The notes beneath the pieces were generated by a model. It was given only the letters and a program-made list of their open reading frames with translations. It ran no database searches and was not told where the DNA came from. Positions 22,958 to 30,728 of a stretch of DNA of 37,853 nucleotides are shown in pieces. Where the stretch lies: NCBI GenBank assembly GCA_964436765.1, contig CAYTEH010000013.1, positions 1-37,853 on the forward strand. The letters are read 5' to 3'. Numbering within the stretch: the stretch's first letter is position 1; every line of letters begins with the position of its first letter. A program made the position numbers and the translations under genes. This DNA is from CAYTEH01 sp964436765. GTDB lineage: Bacteria > Patescibacteriota > Gracilibacteria > Peribacterales > Peribacteraceae.

Positions 22958-25900
22958 GTGAAAGCCTCCGATTTCGTCCATCTGCATTGCCACTCCACCT
23001 ACTCACTGCTGGAGGGCCTTCCGAGCGTGTACGAGATCGTCGACCGCGCGAAGGAACTGGGCCAGGGCGCCGTGGGCCTGGCGGACAAGGGATACACCTA
23101 TGGATTGATCGAGTTCTACCAGGCCGCGGAGAAGGCGGGGCTCAAGCCGATCCTGGGGATGGAGGCGTATATCGCCGCGCGCACGAGGAAGGATAAAGAG
23201 AGCGGAACGGATACCAAGCGCTACCCCATCACGCTGCTCTGCGAAAACCAGGAGGGGTACGAGAACCTCCTGAAACTCGCCACCGAGGCCGCGCTCGACG
23301 GCATGTACTACAAGCCCCGCGTCGACAAAGAGCTGCTGGAGAAGTACGGCAAAGGATTGATCGCCCTCACGGGACCCATCGGCGGCGCCATCCCGCAGGC
23401 GGCGCTGACGGAGGATACGGAGCGAGTGAAAAAACTGACGGAGGAGTACCGCGGCTACTTTGGCAAAGACAACGTGTATTTCGAGCTGATGGATCTGCCG
23501 AACGTCCCCGGTCAGGCGGAGGTGAACCAGCAGCTGATCGCGATGGGGAAGGAACTCGGCGTGCCAGTGGTGGCCACCTGCAACAGCCACTACTGCCGGA
23601 CGGAGGACGCGGAGGCTCATGACGTGCTTTTGTGCATCCAGAAGAACGCGCAGGTCAGCGACCCCGGCCGCTTCTCGATGCGCGACAGCGACTTCTCCAT
23701 GCGACCCTTCGAGGAAATGGAAAAAGCCTTTGCCCACGTGCCCGAGGCGCTCGAGAACACGAAGGTGATCGCCGACCGGTGCTCCCTCGGCTTCAAATTC
23801 GGCAAGTACAAAATCCCGCGGTTCCCCGTGCCGAAGGGCAGGACGGAAGAGGAAGAGCTCACGCGCCTCTGCGAAGAGGGTTTCAAAGTGCTCTATCCCG
23901 AGAACACGAAAGAACAGCGCGAGCGCATGGAGTATGAGCTCAAGATCATCAAGCAGGTCGGGTTCTCCGGGTACTTTTTGATCGTCGCCGACTGCGTGAA
24001 CGAAGCCAAGCGGCGGGGAATCACGGTGGGCCCGGGCCGCGGCTCGGCGGCCGGCTCGCTCGTCAGTTACTCGCTGGGCATCACGGGTATCGATCCGCTC
24101 CCGCACGGACTGCTGTTCGAACGCTTCCTGAACCCCGAGCGCATCTCCATGCCCGATATCGATCTGGACTTCGCCGATACCCGCCGCGACGAAGTGCTCG
24201 AGTACGTGCGCGGCAAATACGGCGCCGACAAGGTGGTGCAGATCTGCACGTTCGGGACGCTCGCGGCCCGCGCAGCGGTGAAGGACGTCGGCCGCGCGTA
24301 CGGCGTGCCGTTCCTGGAAATGAACAGCCTTGCGAAGCTCATTCCCGACCGCCCGGGAACGAAGCTGAAGGAAGCGCTGGAAACGGATGAGCTCAAGGCC
24401 GTGTACGAGGCGAACGAGACCTACCGTCGCATCATCGATACCGCCCTGAAGCTCGAGGGAAAGGCGCGCCACGTCTCCATCCATGCATGCGGCGTCATCA
24501 TCTCCGAGAAACCAGCGAAGGACTACACCGCGCTCCAGCGCGCGCCCAAGGATGAGAACATCATCATCACACAGTATTCCGCGAAGCCGCTCGAAGCCCT
24601 CGGCCTGCTCAAAATGGACTTCCTGGGCCTCACGAACCTCACCGTGATTCAGACCACACTGGAAATCATCCAGCGCCTCTACGGCCGCACGGTGAATCTG
24701 AAGGACGCGCCCCTCGATGATGCCGATACCTACAAGCTGCTCCAGCGCGGCGATACCACGGGCGTGTTCCAGCTGGAATCGGCCGGCATGCGGCGCTACC
24801 TGAAGCAACTGAAGCCCACCCAGTTCGGCGACATCACCGCGATGGTGTCGCTCTACCGTCCGGGCCCCATGGACTGGATCCCCAGTTTCATCAAGCGCAA
24901 AAACGGCACCGAGAAGGTGAGTTACCAGCACGAGGACCTGAAGCCGATCCTGGAGCCCACCTACGGCATCGGCGTATACCAGGAACAGATTCTGCTGATC
25001 GCCCAGGTGTTCGCAGGGTTCACGCTGGGCGAAGCCGACCTGCTCCGCCGCGCCATCGGCAAAAAAATCATGAAAGAACTGAAGGCGCAGCGTGAAAAAT
25101 TCATCGCGGGCGCCGAGAAGAAGGGCTACCCGAAGAAGCTGGCGGAGGAGATCTTCGACGACGTCATCACGCCGTTCGCCGGCTACGGGTTCAACAAGTC
25201 CCACGCGGCGGGGTACGCGCGCATCGCGTTCGAAACCGCGTACCTGAAGGCCCACTACCCGACGGAATTCATGGCCGCCCTCCTCAGCGGTGACGCGCAG
25301 AAGACCGACCGCATCATGATCGAAATCGCCGAATGCAACGCGATGGGCATCAAGGTACTGCCGCCGGATATCAACGAGTCGCTCCGGCACTTCACGGCAA
25401 TTCCGCCCACGGACGCCAAACAGAAGACCGACGGCGCCGCGGTGGGATCCATCCGGTTCGGACTCTCGGCCATCAAGGGGCTCGGTGACAGCTCGGTGCA
25501 GCAGATCATTGCCGTACGCGAGGCGACCGGCCCGTTCAAATCGCTTGAAGATTTCGCCAGACGTCTCCCCAGCCGCGTCCTCAACAAAAAACTCCTGGAA
25601 GCGCTCGCGAAGAGCGGCGCGCTCGATAGTCTCGGCGAGCGCCGCATGGTCATCGAACACTACGACCGCATCTCCGATTTCTCGAAAGCCTCGGGCGACG
25701 TGGTATCGGCGCAGGCCGACCTCTTCGGCAGCATGGAAGGGGGAGTGGAGGAGAGCAAGATCGAATTCCCGAAGACCGAAGCGGCGACGCACCTGGAGAA
25801 ACTCAAGTGGGAGAAGGAAACGCTCGGCATGTACGTGAGCAGCCATCCGCTCGCGGGCCTCCGCAAATACATCGGCAAAAAAGCGCAGCTGATCGCCAAT

Positions 25901-26734
25901 ATGACAACGAAGGACGCAGGCAAGCGCATGACGATCGCGGGCCTTGCGGAGGGCATCAAGAAGATCACCACCAAGAAAGGGGAGACCATGGCGATCCTGA
26001 ACATGGAAGACCCCACGGGAAAGATGGAAGTGACGCTCTTCCCGCGCACGTACCAGGAGGTGGCGCACATCCTGGAGCAGCCCGATACCGTGCTGGTGAT
26101 CGCCGGGACGGTGGACATGCGCGGCGGCGTGCTGCAGATGCGCGCAGACGCGGTGAAGCGGGCATCGCTCTCCACCATGATCACCAAAGCCAAAGAATCG
26201 GGCTTCTTCGACGAAAAAGAAGCCGCCGAAGGGCTCACCTTCCGCACGCGCGTGGAAGAGGAGGAGACCGTCGACATGGTGGACGAGGAAGGCAACGTGA
26301 TCGCGGGCGAGACGGTCTCGGTGAAGGAGAAGCAGGACGAAAAACCGGCGCCGCAGGATGATTTCTTCGGCCCGCTCGGACGCTGGATCGTGATGGGGAT
26401 GAAGCCCGAAGATGCGCAAAGGGCACTTGAGAGTGGCGGGAATCCGAACATGCCCGTTAGCCCGTTAACTCGTGACGAAGATACGAAATTACGAAATAAC
26501 GAGATAACGAATCCTTCGATCTCCGTCCACACAATCACGCTCCCGCCCCGCGCGCCGCGCCAACTCCTGCTTGATCTCAAGCGCGTCTTCGAAACCTTCC
26601 CCGGCAAGGAGCGCATCCAGCTCAAGATCGGCGAACAGGTGATCCCCGTGCCGCTGACGGTGACGATCTCCACGATTTTTGAGAAGAAGGTGGAGGAGGC
26701 GATTGCCAAGTATGCTGTTGCACAGGAAACATAG
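22958..26734 (+). CDS. dnaE: DNA polymerase III alpha subunit
   Basis: DnaE is the replicative polymerase. I start at the GTG at 22958, 6 nt after TATACT, giving 1258 residues. The N-terminal PHP domain begins HLHCHSTYSLLEG (from residue 8). The palm contains the metal-binding PDIDLDFADTRRDE, with FGTLAARAAVKDVGR nearby. YRPGPMDWIPSFIKRK and GYGFNKSHAAGYA are typical of the fingers. QADLF (residues 919-923) fits the sliding-clamp motif, and an OB fold follows (MTIAGLAEGIKKITTKKGE). Around residues 1163-1187 a polar stretch (PVSPLTRDEDTKLRNNEITN) is encoded by an in-frame palindrome, between the OB region and the C-terminal domain. No proofreading subunit gene is seen in the window. Confidence 0.96.
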   Translation: MKASDFVHLHCHSTYSLLEGLPSVYEIVDRAKELGQGAVGLADKGYTYGLIEFYQAAEKAGLKPILGMEAYIAARTRKDKESGTDTKRYPITLLCENQEGYENLLKLATEAALDGMYYKPRVDKELLEKYGKGLIALTGPIGGAIPQAALTEDTERVKKLTEEYRGYFGKDNVYFELMDLPNVPGQAEVNQQLIAMGKELGVPVVATCNSHYCRTEDAEAHDVLLCIQKNAQVSDPGRFSMRDSDFSMRPFEEMEKAFAHVPEALENTKVIADRCSLGFKFGKYKIPRFPVPKGRTEEEELTRLCEEGFKVLYPENTKEQRERMEYELKIIKQVGFSGYFLIVADCVNEAKRRGITVGPGRGSAAGSLVSYSLGITGIDPLPHGLLFERFLNPERISMPDIDLDFADTRRDEVLEYVRGKYGADKVVQICTFGTLAARAAVKDVGRAYGVPFLEMNSLAKLIPDRPGTKLKEALETDELKAVYEANETYRRIIDTALKLEGKARHVSIHACGVIISEKPAKDYTALQRAPKDENIIITQYSAKPLEALGLLKMDFLGLTNLTVIQTTLEIIQRLYGRTVNLKDAPLDDADTYKLLQRGDTTGVFQLESAGMRRYLKQLKPTQFGDITAMVSLYRPGPMDWIPSFIKRKNGTEKVSYQHEDLKPILEPTYGIGVYQEQILLIAQVFAGFTLGEADLLRRAIGKKIMKELKAQREKFIAGAEKKGYPKKLAEEIFDDVITPFAGYGFNKSHAAGYARIAFETAYLKAHYPTEFMAALLSGDAQKTDRIMIEIAECNAMGIKVLPPDINESLRHFTAIPPTDAKQKTDGAAVGSIRFGLSAIKGLGDSSVQQIIAVREATGPFKSLEDFARRLPSRVLNKKLLEALAKSGALDSLGERRMVIEHYDRISDFSKASGDVVSAQADLFGSMEGGVEESKIEFPKTEAATHLEKLKWEKETLGMYVSSHPLAGLRKYIGKKAQLIANMTTKDAGKRMTIAGLAEGIKKITTKKGETMAILNMEDPTGKMEVTLFPRTYQEVAHILEQPDTVLVIAGTVDMRGGVLQMRADAVKRASLSTMITKAKESGFFDEKEAAEGLTFRTRVEEEETVDMVDEEGNVIAGETVSVKEKQDEKPAPQDDFFGPLGRWIVMGMKPEDAQRALESGGNPNMPVSPLTRDEDTKLRNNEITNPSISVHTITLPPRAPRQLLLDLKRVFETFPGKERIQLKIGEQVIPVPLTVTISTIFEKKVEEAIAKYAVAQET
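26452..26515. repeat. Word-palindrome H inside dnaE
   Basis: CGTTAGCCCGTTAACTCGT is mirrored by ACGAAATAACGAGATAACG, with further ACGAA words between. It is much more AT-rich than the rest of dnaE and keeps the frame. Confidence 0.7.
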
Positions 26735-26751
26735 GACCGAACCGTTTCACA

Positions 26752-26977
26752 GCGAGGTGCACGCCGCAGCGTGCCTCGAGCTGCTTCAATAAGCGCGTTT
26801 GTCATGGCGAGGAGGGCGGCAATCGCAACCGCCCGTCTCGAGCCATGGCTTGAGAGCGATGAAGGTCATGGTTCGGGACGCTCGCCTGTGGGCGAGCTCC
26901 TCACCATGACAAACGCCGACTATGCGCTTTATGGTTCGAGGCCCGGTTGCGATTGCCGGGCACCTCACCACGAAAAT
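26752..26977. repeat. Composite hairpin repeat between dnaE and tsaC
   Basis: In order: hairpin GAGGTGCACG/CGTGCCTC; GTCATGGCGAGGAGGGCGG with hairpin GGGCGG/CCGCCC; CTCGAGCCATGG; then CTCGCC/GGCGAG; and the closing CTCCTCACCATGACAAA, which inverts the opening GTCATGGCGAGGAG. A degenerate extra copy of the closing part lies at about 26930-26977. The same layout follows nrdR at 28660-28876. Confidence 0.7.
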
Positions 26978-26988
26978 TGATTTTCCAG

Positions 26989-26994
26989 TATTCT
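26989..26994 (+). promoter_or_regulatory. -10 box of tsaC
   Basis: TATTCT is followed by ATCAAT and the ATG at 27001, again 6 nt. It shows that the 18 codons open upstream are not translated. Confidence 0.55.
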
Positions 26995-27000
26995 ATCAAT

Positions 27001-27612
27001 ATGAAGATCCTCCCCGCAGACTCCGCCGGCATCCAGCGCGCGCTCGACGTTTTGCGGAAGGGCGGAGTCGTCGCCCACGCGACCGAGACCTGCTACGGCC
27101 TCGCGTGCGACATGAGCAACCCCACCGCCGTGATGAAGGTCTTCCGCATCAAGGAACGCCCGCTCACGCAGCCCATCAGCGCGCTGTTCTCCTCGGTGGA
27201 CCAGGCGAAGCTGTACGTGCAGTGGAACGACAAGGCTGATGAGCTGGCGCAGAAGCACCTGCCGGGTCCGCTCACGATCATCTTGCAACTCCGCCCTGAC
27301 GCTCCTCATGCCCTCATTCCTAGCCCTAACCCTAGCCCTAACCCAACCCTCGGCGTCCGCATCTCCTCCCACCCCCTCGCCCAGCGTCTCGCGCAGGAAT
27401 TCGGTCGACCGATCAGCACCACCTCCGCCAACATCCACGGCCAGCCAAACCCCTACTCGGCGGTGGATATGGAGGAGCAGTTCCGCAACCAGATCGACCG
27501 GCCCGACCTGATCCTCGATTCGGGACGATTGCCACCCACGCCGCCCTCGACGGTGGTGAATCTGGCATCGGATATGCCTGCAATGCTCCGCAAGGGCGGA
27601 ATTTCTGCATAA
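27001..27612 (+). CDS. tsaC: Threonylcarbamoyl-AMP synthase (YrdC/Sua5 family) with CCCTAA-encoded insert
   Basis: TsaC makes threonylcarbamoyl-AMP from Thr, bicarbonate and ATP for t6A modification of tRNAs that read ANN codons. The 203-residue protein has the family features: GGVVAHATETCYGLACD, the KERP loop (RIKERPLTQPIS), LPGPLTIIL, GVRISSHPL and ISTTSANIHGQPNP, then STVV near the end. Residues 107-115 (PSPNPSPNP) replace the short turn before LGVRI and are encoded by the telomere-like repeat. This adds a Pro-rich loop without breaking the frame. The start is set by a -10 box 6 nt upstream. The partners TsaB, TsaD and TsaE are not in this window. Confidence 0.93.
   Translation: MKILPADSAGIQRALDVLRKGGVVAHATETCYGLACDMSNPTAVMKVFRIKERPLTQPISALFSSVDQAKLYVQWNDKADELAQKHLPGPLTIILQLRPDAPHALIPSPNPSPNPTLGVRISSHPLAQRLAQEFGRPISTTSANIHGQPNPYSAVDMEEQFRNQIDRPDLILDSGRLPPTPPSTVVNLASDMPAMLRKGGISA
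27318..27350. repeat. Telomere-like CCCTAA/CCCTAG tract inside tsaC
   Basis: TCCTAGCCCTAACCCTA is identical to 4878-4894 and continues with GCCCTAACCCAACCCT. It encodes alternating Pro-Ser/Pro-Asn. Confidence 0.85.
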
Positions 27613-27723
27613 ATGAGCTGCCAGTGATGATTTTGCACGGAACCGAAGCCAATCTTCACGTTCACGGCTAAAAATCCGCAGGGGTGGGTTGCTTTCTGGA
27701 GCGTGACTTTGTTTCCTTGGCTC

Positions 27724-28170
27724 ATGATGCAGTATTCCGACCGGCTGGGATGGAGAACAAACAGACCGGAGACGTTGGCCGGCCGCGAGATCACGCCCGA
27801 TATAACAATGCGCGCCCTCGCGTTCGGTGACGAGCCGGGAATGACACAGCGCCACGAAGCGGAGTTGCTGTTTGTCATGGGCACTGCGTACGCCGCTGGG
27901 CAAATTTCAACGGAAGACTTGCTGATGACGAGCCTGCTCACCTTGCGCCCGGGCATGCATGCGGCCTGTGACCGCATCATGAAAGAAGCCGAGCGGTGCA
28001 AAATGGAAATCGACCGTCTATGTGCCCGCGCCGAATCGCGGATGCAAACGAACATGGATGCGATCACCCACGAACTCTTTCTGCGCTATGACGAAATCGA
28101 ACGCGAGGCGCACGAGCGACTGGATGCGTTGATGCTCAAATATGCCCATCCGCAGTCTTTGGCGGCGTAA
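27724..28170 (+). CDS. Hypothetical helical protein upstream of nrdR
   Basis: The frame can start at GTG 27703 or at the ATGs at 27724 and 27727; I use 27724 (MMQYSDRLGWRTNRPETLAG), giving 148 residues. No promoter fits any of them well. The second half is one long charged helix (AACDRIMKEAERCKMEIDRL, then RYDEIEREAHERLDALMLK), probably a coiled coil. There is no signal peptide or recognisable motif. The stop codon lies 35 nt before the nrdR start, which has its own -10 box in that gap. It is a gene by codon pattern and length, but I cannot name it. Confidence 0.5.
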   Translation: MMQYSDRLGWRTNRPETLAGREITPDITMRALAFGDEPGMTQRHEAELLFVMGTAYAAGQISTEDLLMTSLLTLRPGMHAACDRIMKEAERCKMEIDRLCARAESRMQTNMDAITHELFLRYDEIEREAHERLDALMLKYAHPQSLAA

Positions 28171-28193
28171 TGGGAAGCACGATGGAAAGACGG

Positions 28194-28199
28194 TATACT
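28194..28199 (+). promoter_or_regulatory. -10 box of nrdR
   Basis: TATACT is followed by GCAGCC and the ATG at 28206 (6 nt). It excludes the 12 additional upstream codons of the open frame. Confidence 0.6.
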
Positions 28200-28205
28200 G
28201 CAGCC

Positions 28206-28652
28206 ATGCTCTGCCCGCGCTGCAAACACGACGATACGTCGGTGATCGACTCGCGCCTGACCGAAGAAGGCCGGGCCGTGCGCCGGCGCCGCGAGTGCCC
28301 CAAGTGCGAGCATCGATTCACCACGTTCGAGCGGCAGGAACTTTCTTCCATGATCGTCGTCAAGCGCGACGGCACGCGCGAGCCGTACTCACGCACCAAG
28401 CTCGAGCGGGGGATCTGGCTCAGCTGCAGCAAGCGGCCGGTGACGCAGGATCAGGTAGATAAGCTTTTGACGAAACTGGAGGAAAAATGGGGCGCCAACA
28501 AGGAGGAGGTCCAAAGTTCGACGATCGGCCAGGACGTGATGAAGGAATTGAAGAAGATTGATCAGGTCGCCTATATCCGCTTCGCCTCCGTGCACCGGGA
28601 ATTCAAGGATGTGGAGGAATTCAAGGAGGAACTGGGGCGGTTGTTTAAGTAA
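28206..28652 (+). CDS. nrdR: Transcriptional repressor NrdR
   Basis: NrdR senses nucleotides and represses ribonucleotide reductase genes by binding NrdR boxes. The 148-residue protein has the N-terminal zinc ribbon with Cys3, Cys6, Cys31 and Cys34 (MLCPRCKHDDTSVIDSR, then RRRRECPKCEHRFTTFE). An ATP-cone domain follows from VVKRDGTREPYSRTKLERGI. The length and order match the family. No ribonucleotide reductase gene or clear NrdR box pair lies in the window, so its targets are elsewhere. The start is fixed by the -10 box 6 nt upstream. Confidence 0.95.
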   Translation: MLCPRCKHDDTSVIDSRLTEEGRAVRRRRECPKCEHRFTTFERQELSSMIVVKRDGTREPYSRTKLERGIWLSCSKRPVTQDQVDKLLTKLEEKWGANKEEVQSSTIGQDVMKELKKIDQVAYIRFASVHREFKDVEEFKEELGRLFK

Positions 28653-28659
28653 CAAATTG

Positions 28660-28876
28660 GCGAGGCGCGCCACAGCGCCTCGAGCCTGCTTACTGAAGCA
28701 GCCTGTCATGGCGAGGAGGGCGGTAATCGAAACCGCCCGTCTCGAGCCATGGTTCATGAAACGCCAGTCATGGGTCGATGCATCCCGAATACCGCGGGAT
28801 AAGCGTGGAGCTTGCTCAGAAACTCATGGCTCGAGACGCGGCGGCCTGCGGGCACGCCGCTCCTCACCATGACAAA
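28660..28876. repeat. Composite hairpin repeat between nrdR and aspS
   Basis: It has the same layout as 26752-26977: hairpin GAGGCGC/GCGCCTC, then GTCATGGCGAGGAGGGCGG, hairpin GGGCGG/CCGCCC and CTCGAGCCATGG. After a divergent middle it ends with GCGGCG/CGCCGC and CTCCTCACCATGACAAA. Loops and stems differ between the copies while pairing is kept. It fills most of the 309-bp gap; the remainder holds the aspS promoter. Confidence 0.7.
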
Positions 28877-28927
28877 GCTAGGCTAATTTTCACATGTTTA
28901 CGGATTCGCATTTTTCCAGTCCTGCCC

Positions 28928-28933
28928 TATACT
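28928..28933 (+). promoter_or_regulatory. -10 box of aspS
   Basis: TATACTTCCTC is the same 11-mer as at the ftsW promoter. Here the ATG is 28 nt downstream, so this mRNA would have a short leader of about 20 nt without a Shine-Dalgarno sequence. Confidence 0.5.
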
Positions 28934-28961
28934 TCCTCCCACTCCGATTCACTCCAACCCT

Positions 28962-30722
28962 ATGCTACGCACCCACACCTGCGGCGACCTCCGCCCCTCC
29001 CATGCCGGCACCGATGTCACCCTCTGCGGCTGGGTCCACCGTCGTCGTGATCATGGAGGATTGATCTTCATCGATCTCCGCGACCACTTCGGCATCACGC
29101 AGGTGGTGATCCATCCCGACAGCGCGGCCTTTCTGGCCGCGTCCGCTATCCGGTCCGAGTGGGTGCTCAAGATCGACGGCACGGTTGGCAAGCGCATCGC
29201 GGGCGCCGAGCGGAAGGACAACCCCACGGGCGAGGTGGAGGTGCTCACGAAGACGATTGAAGTGTTGAGCGAGTCGAAGACGCCCCCATTCGAGATCGAC
29301 GTGGATAAGGATGTGAATGAAGAATTGAGACTGCAGTACCGCTTTTTGGATCTGCGCCGCCCGAAGCTGCAGGAGATGATGATGAAGCGTGATCAATTGA
29401 TCACGCATATCCGGGAGTACATGCACAAGAAGCAGTTCACCGAGGTGCAGACGCCCATCCTCGCAAACTCGTCTCCGGAAGGCGCACGTGATTATCTCGT
29501 GCCGAGCCGCCTCCACAAAGGCATGTTCTACGCCCTCCCGCAGGCACCGCAGCAGTTTAAGCAATTGCTGATGGTGGCTGGCCTCGACCGCTACTTCCAG
29601 ATCGCCCCCTGTTTCCGCGACGAAGACCCGCGCGCCGACCGCCATCCGGGTGAGTTCTATCAGCTCGATTTGGAAATGAGCTTCGTCACGCAGGAAGACG
29701 TGTTCCAGGTGGCCGAGCCGCTCATGATTGAGCTCACGCACACATTCAGCGACAAGAAGGTGGTATGGGACCCGTTCCCGCGCATCACCTGGAAGGATTC
29801 CATGAACCGCTACGGGACGGATAAGCCGGACCTGCGCTACGAGCTGGAAATCAAAAACGTCTCGGACCTCGTGAAGGGCTGCGGCTTCAAAGTCTTCGCC
29901 GACGCAGTCGCCAACAAGGGCGTGGTGCACGCGCTCCGGGTCTCCGGTGCCGCCACATTCACACGGAAGGACATCGATGACCTCACCGAGATCGCGAAGA
30001 TCTACGGCGCCAAAGGCCTCGCATATCTGACCTGGAAGGATGGCCAGATCGCAGCTCCCATCCTCAAGTTCCTGGGCGATGACCTCGCCAAAAAGATCAT
30101 GGAAGCGGTGGGTGCCAAAGACGGCGACATCGTCTTCTTCGGCGCCGACAAGTGGCTCACCGCGTGCAAGGCGCTCGGGCAGGTACGCGCCGAATGCGCG
30201 AAGCGCCTCGGTATGATCGACCCGAAGAAAGCCGCGTGGGCGTGGATCGTCGATTTCCCCATGTACGAATGGAACGAGGAGGAAAAGAAGATCGACTTCT
30301 CCCATAACCCGTTCTCGATGCCCCAGGGCGGCATGGAAGCGCTCATGACCAAAGACCCCGTCGATATCCTCGCCTACCAGTACGACTTCGTCTGCAACGG
30401 GTTTGAGCTCACCTCCGGCGCCATCCGCAACCACCGCCCCGATATCATGTACAAGGCCTTCGAGATCGCGGGCTACACGAAGGAGGACGTCGATAAGAAG
30501 TTCGGCGGCATGATCCGCGCCTTCCAGTACGGAGCCCCGCCGCACGGCGGCTGCGCACCCGGCATCGACCGCCTCATGATGGTGTTGTGGGAGTGCCCCA
30601 GCATCCGCGATATCTACGCGTTCCCAAAAAATGGGAAAGCCCAAGACGCGATGATGGGTGCACCGTCGTTCGTCACGGAGAAGCAGCTCAAAGAACTCTC
30701 CATAAAGGTCGTAAACGACTGA
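28962..30722 (+). CDS. aspS: Aspartyl-tRNA synthetase, bacterial type
   Basis: This class II synthetase charges tRNA-Asp. The 586-residue length and the insertion of a GAD domain between motifs 2 and 3 mark the bacterial form. The N-terminal OB anticodon-binding domain has TLCGWVHRRRDHGGLIFIDLRD. Motif 1 lies near YRFLDLRRPKLQ. Motif 2 contains FQIAPCFRDEDPRADRHPGE followed by FYQLDLEMSF. Motif 3 is GGCAPGIDRLMMVL, near the end. The 3' end converges with the hypothetical gene on the other strand, leaving only 6 nt. No terminator is visible between them. Confidence 0.97.
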   Translation: MLRTHTCGDLRPSHAGTDVTLCGWVHRRRDHGGLIFIDLRDHFGITQVVIHPDSAAFLAASAIRSEWVLKIDGTVGKRIAGAERKDNPTGEVEVLTKTIEVLSESKTPPFEIDVDKDVNEELRLQYRFLDLRRPKLQEMMMKRDQLITHIREYMHKKQFTEVQTPILANSSPEGARDYLVPSRLHKGMFYALPQAPQQFKQLLMVAGLDRYFQIAPCFRDEDPRADRHPGEFYQLDLEMSFVTQEDVFQVAEPLMIELTHTFSDKKVVWDPFPRITWKDSMNRYGTDKPDLRYELEIKNVSDLVKGCGFKVFADAVANKGVVHALRVSGAATFTRKDIDDLTEIAKIYGAKGLAYLTWKDGQIAAPILKFLGDDLAKKIMEAVGAKDGDIVFFGADKWLTACKALGQVRAECAKRLGMIDPKKAAWAWIVDFPMYEWNEEEKKIDFSHNPFSMPQGGMEALMTKDPVDILAYQYDFVCNGFELTSGAIRNHRPDIMYKAFEIAGYTKEDVDKKFGGMIRAFQYGAPPHGGCAPGIDRLMMVLWECPSIRDIYAFPKNGKAQDAMMGAPSFVTEKQLKELSIKVVND

Positions 30723-30728
30723 ACCGTC

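Noticed and set aside
23003..26419. 1138-codon open frame antisense to dnaE
   Set aside because: It is a high-GC shadow frame: its product is Arg/His/Leu/Val-rich with no motif, while the plus strand encodes a full DnaE.
4884..27350. CCCTAA tracts as CRISPR repeats or eukaryotic telomere contamination
   Set aside because: There are no spacers, so it is not CRISPR. Both tracts fit their context (promoter fusion and in-frame coding), so contamination is unlikely.
27453..28067. 204-codon minus-strand frame over tsaC and the hypothetical gene
   Set aside because: It overlaps the conserved C-terminus of TsaC. A short stretch looked protein-like, but there is no motif or promoter.
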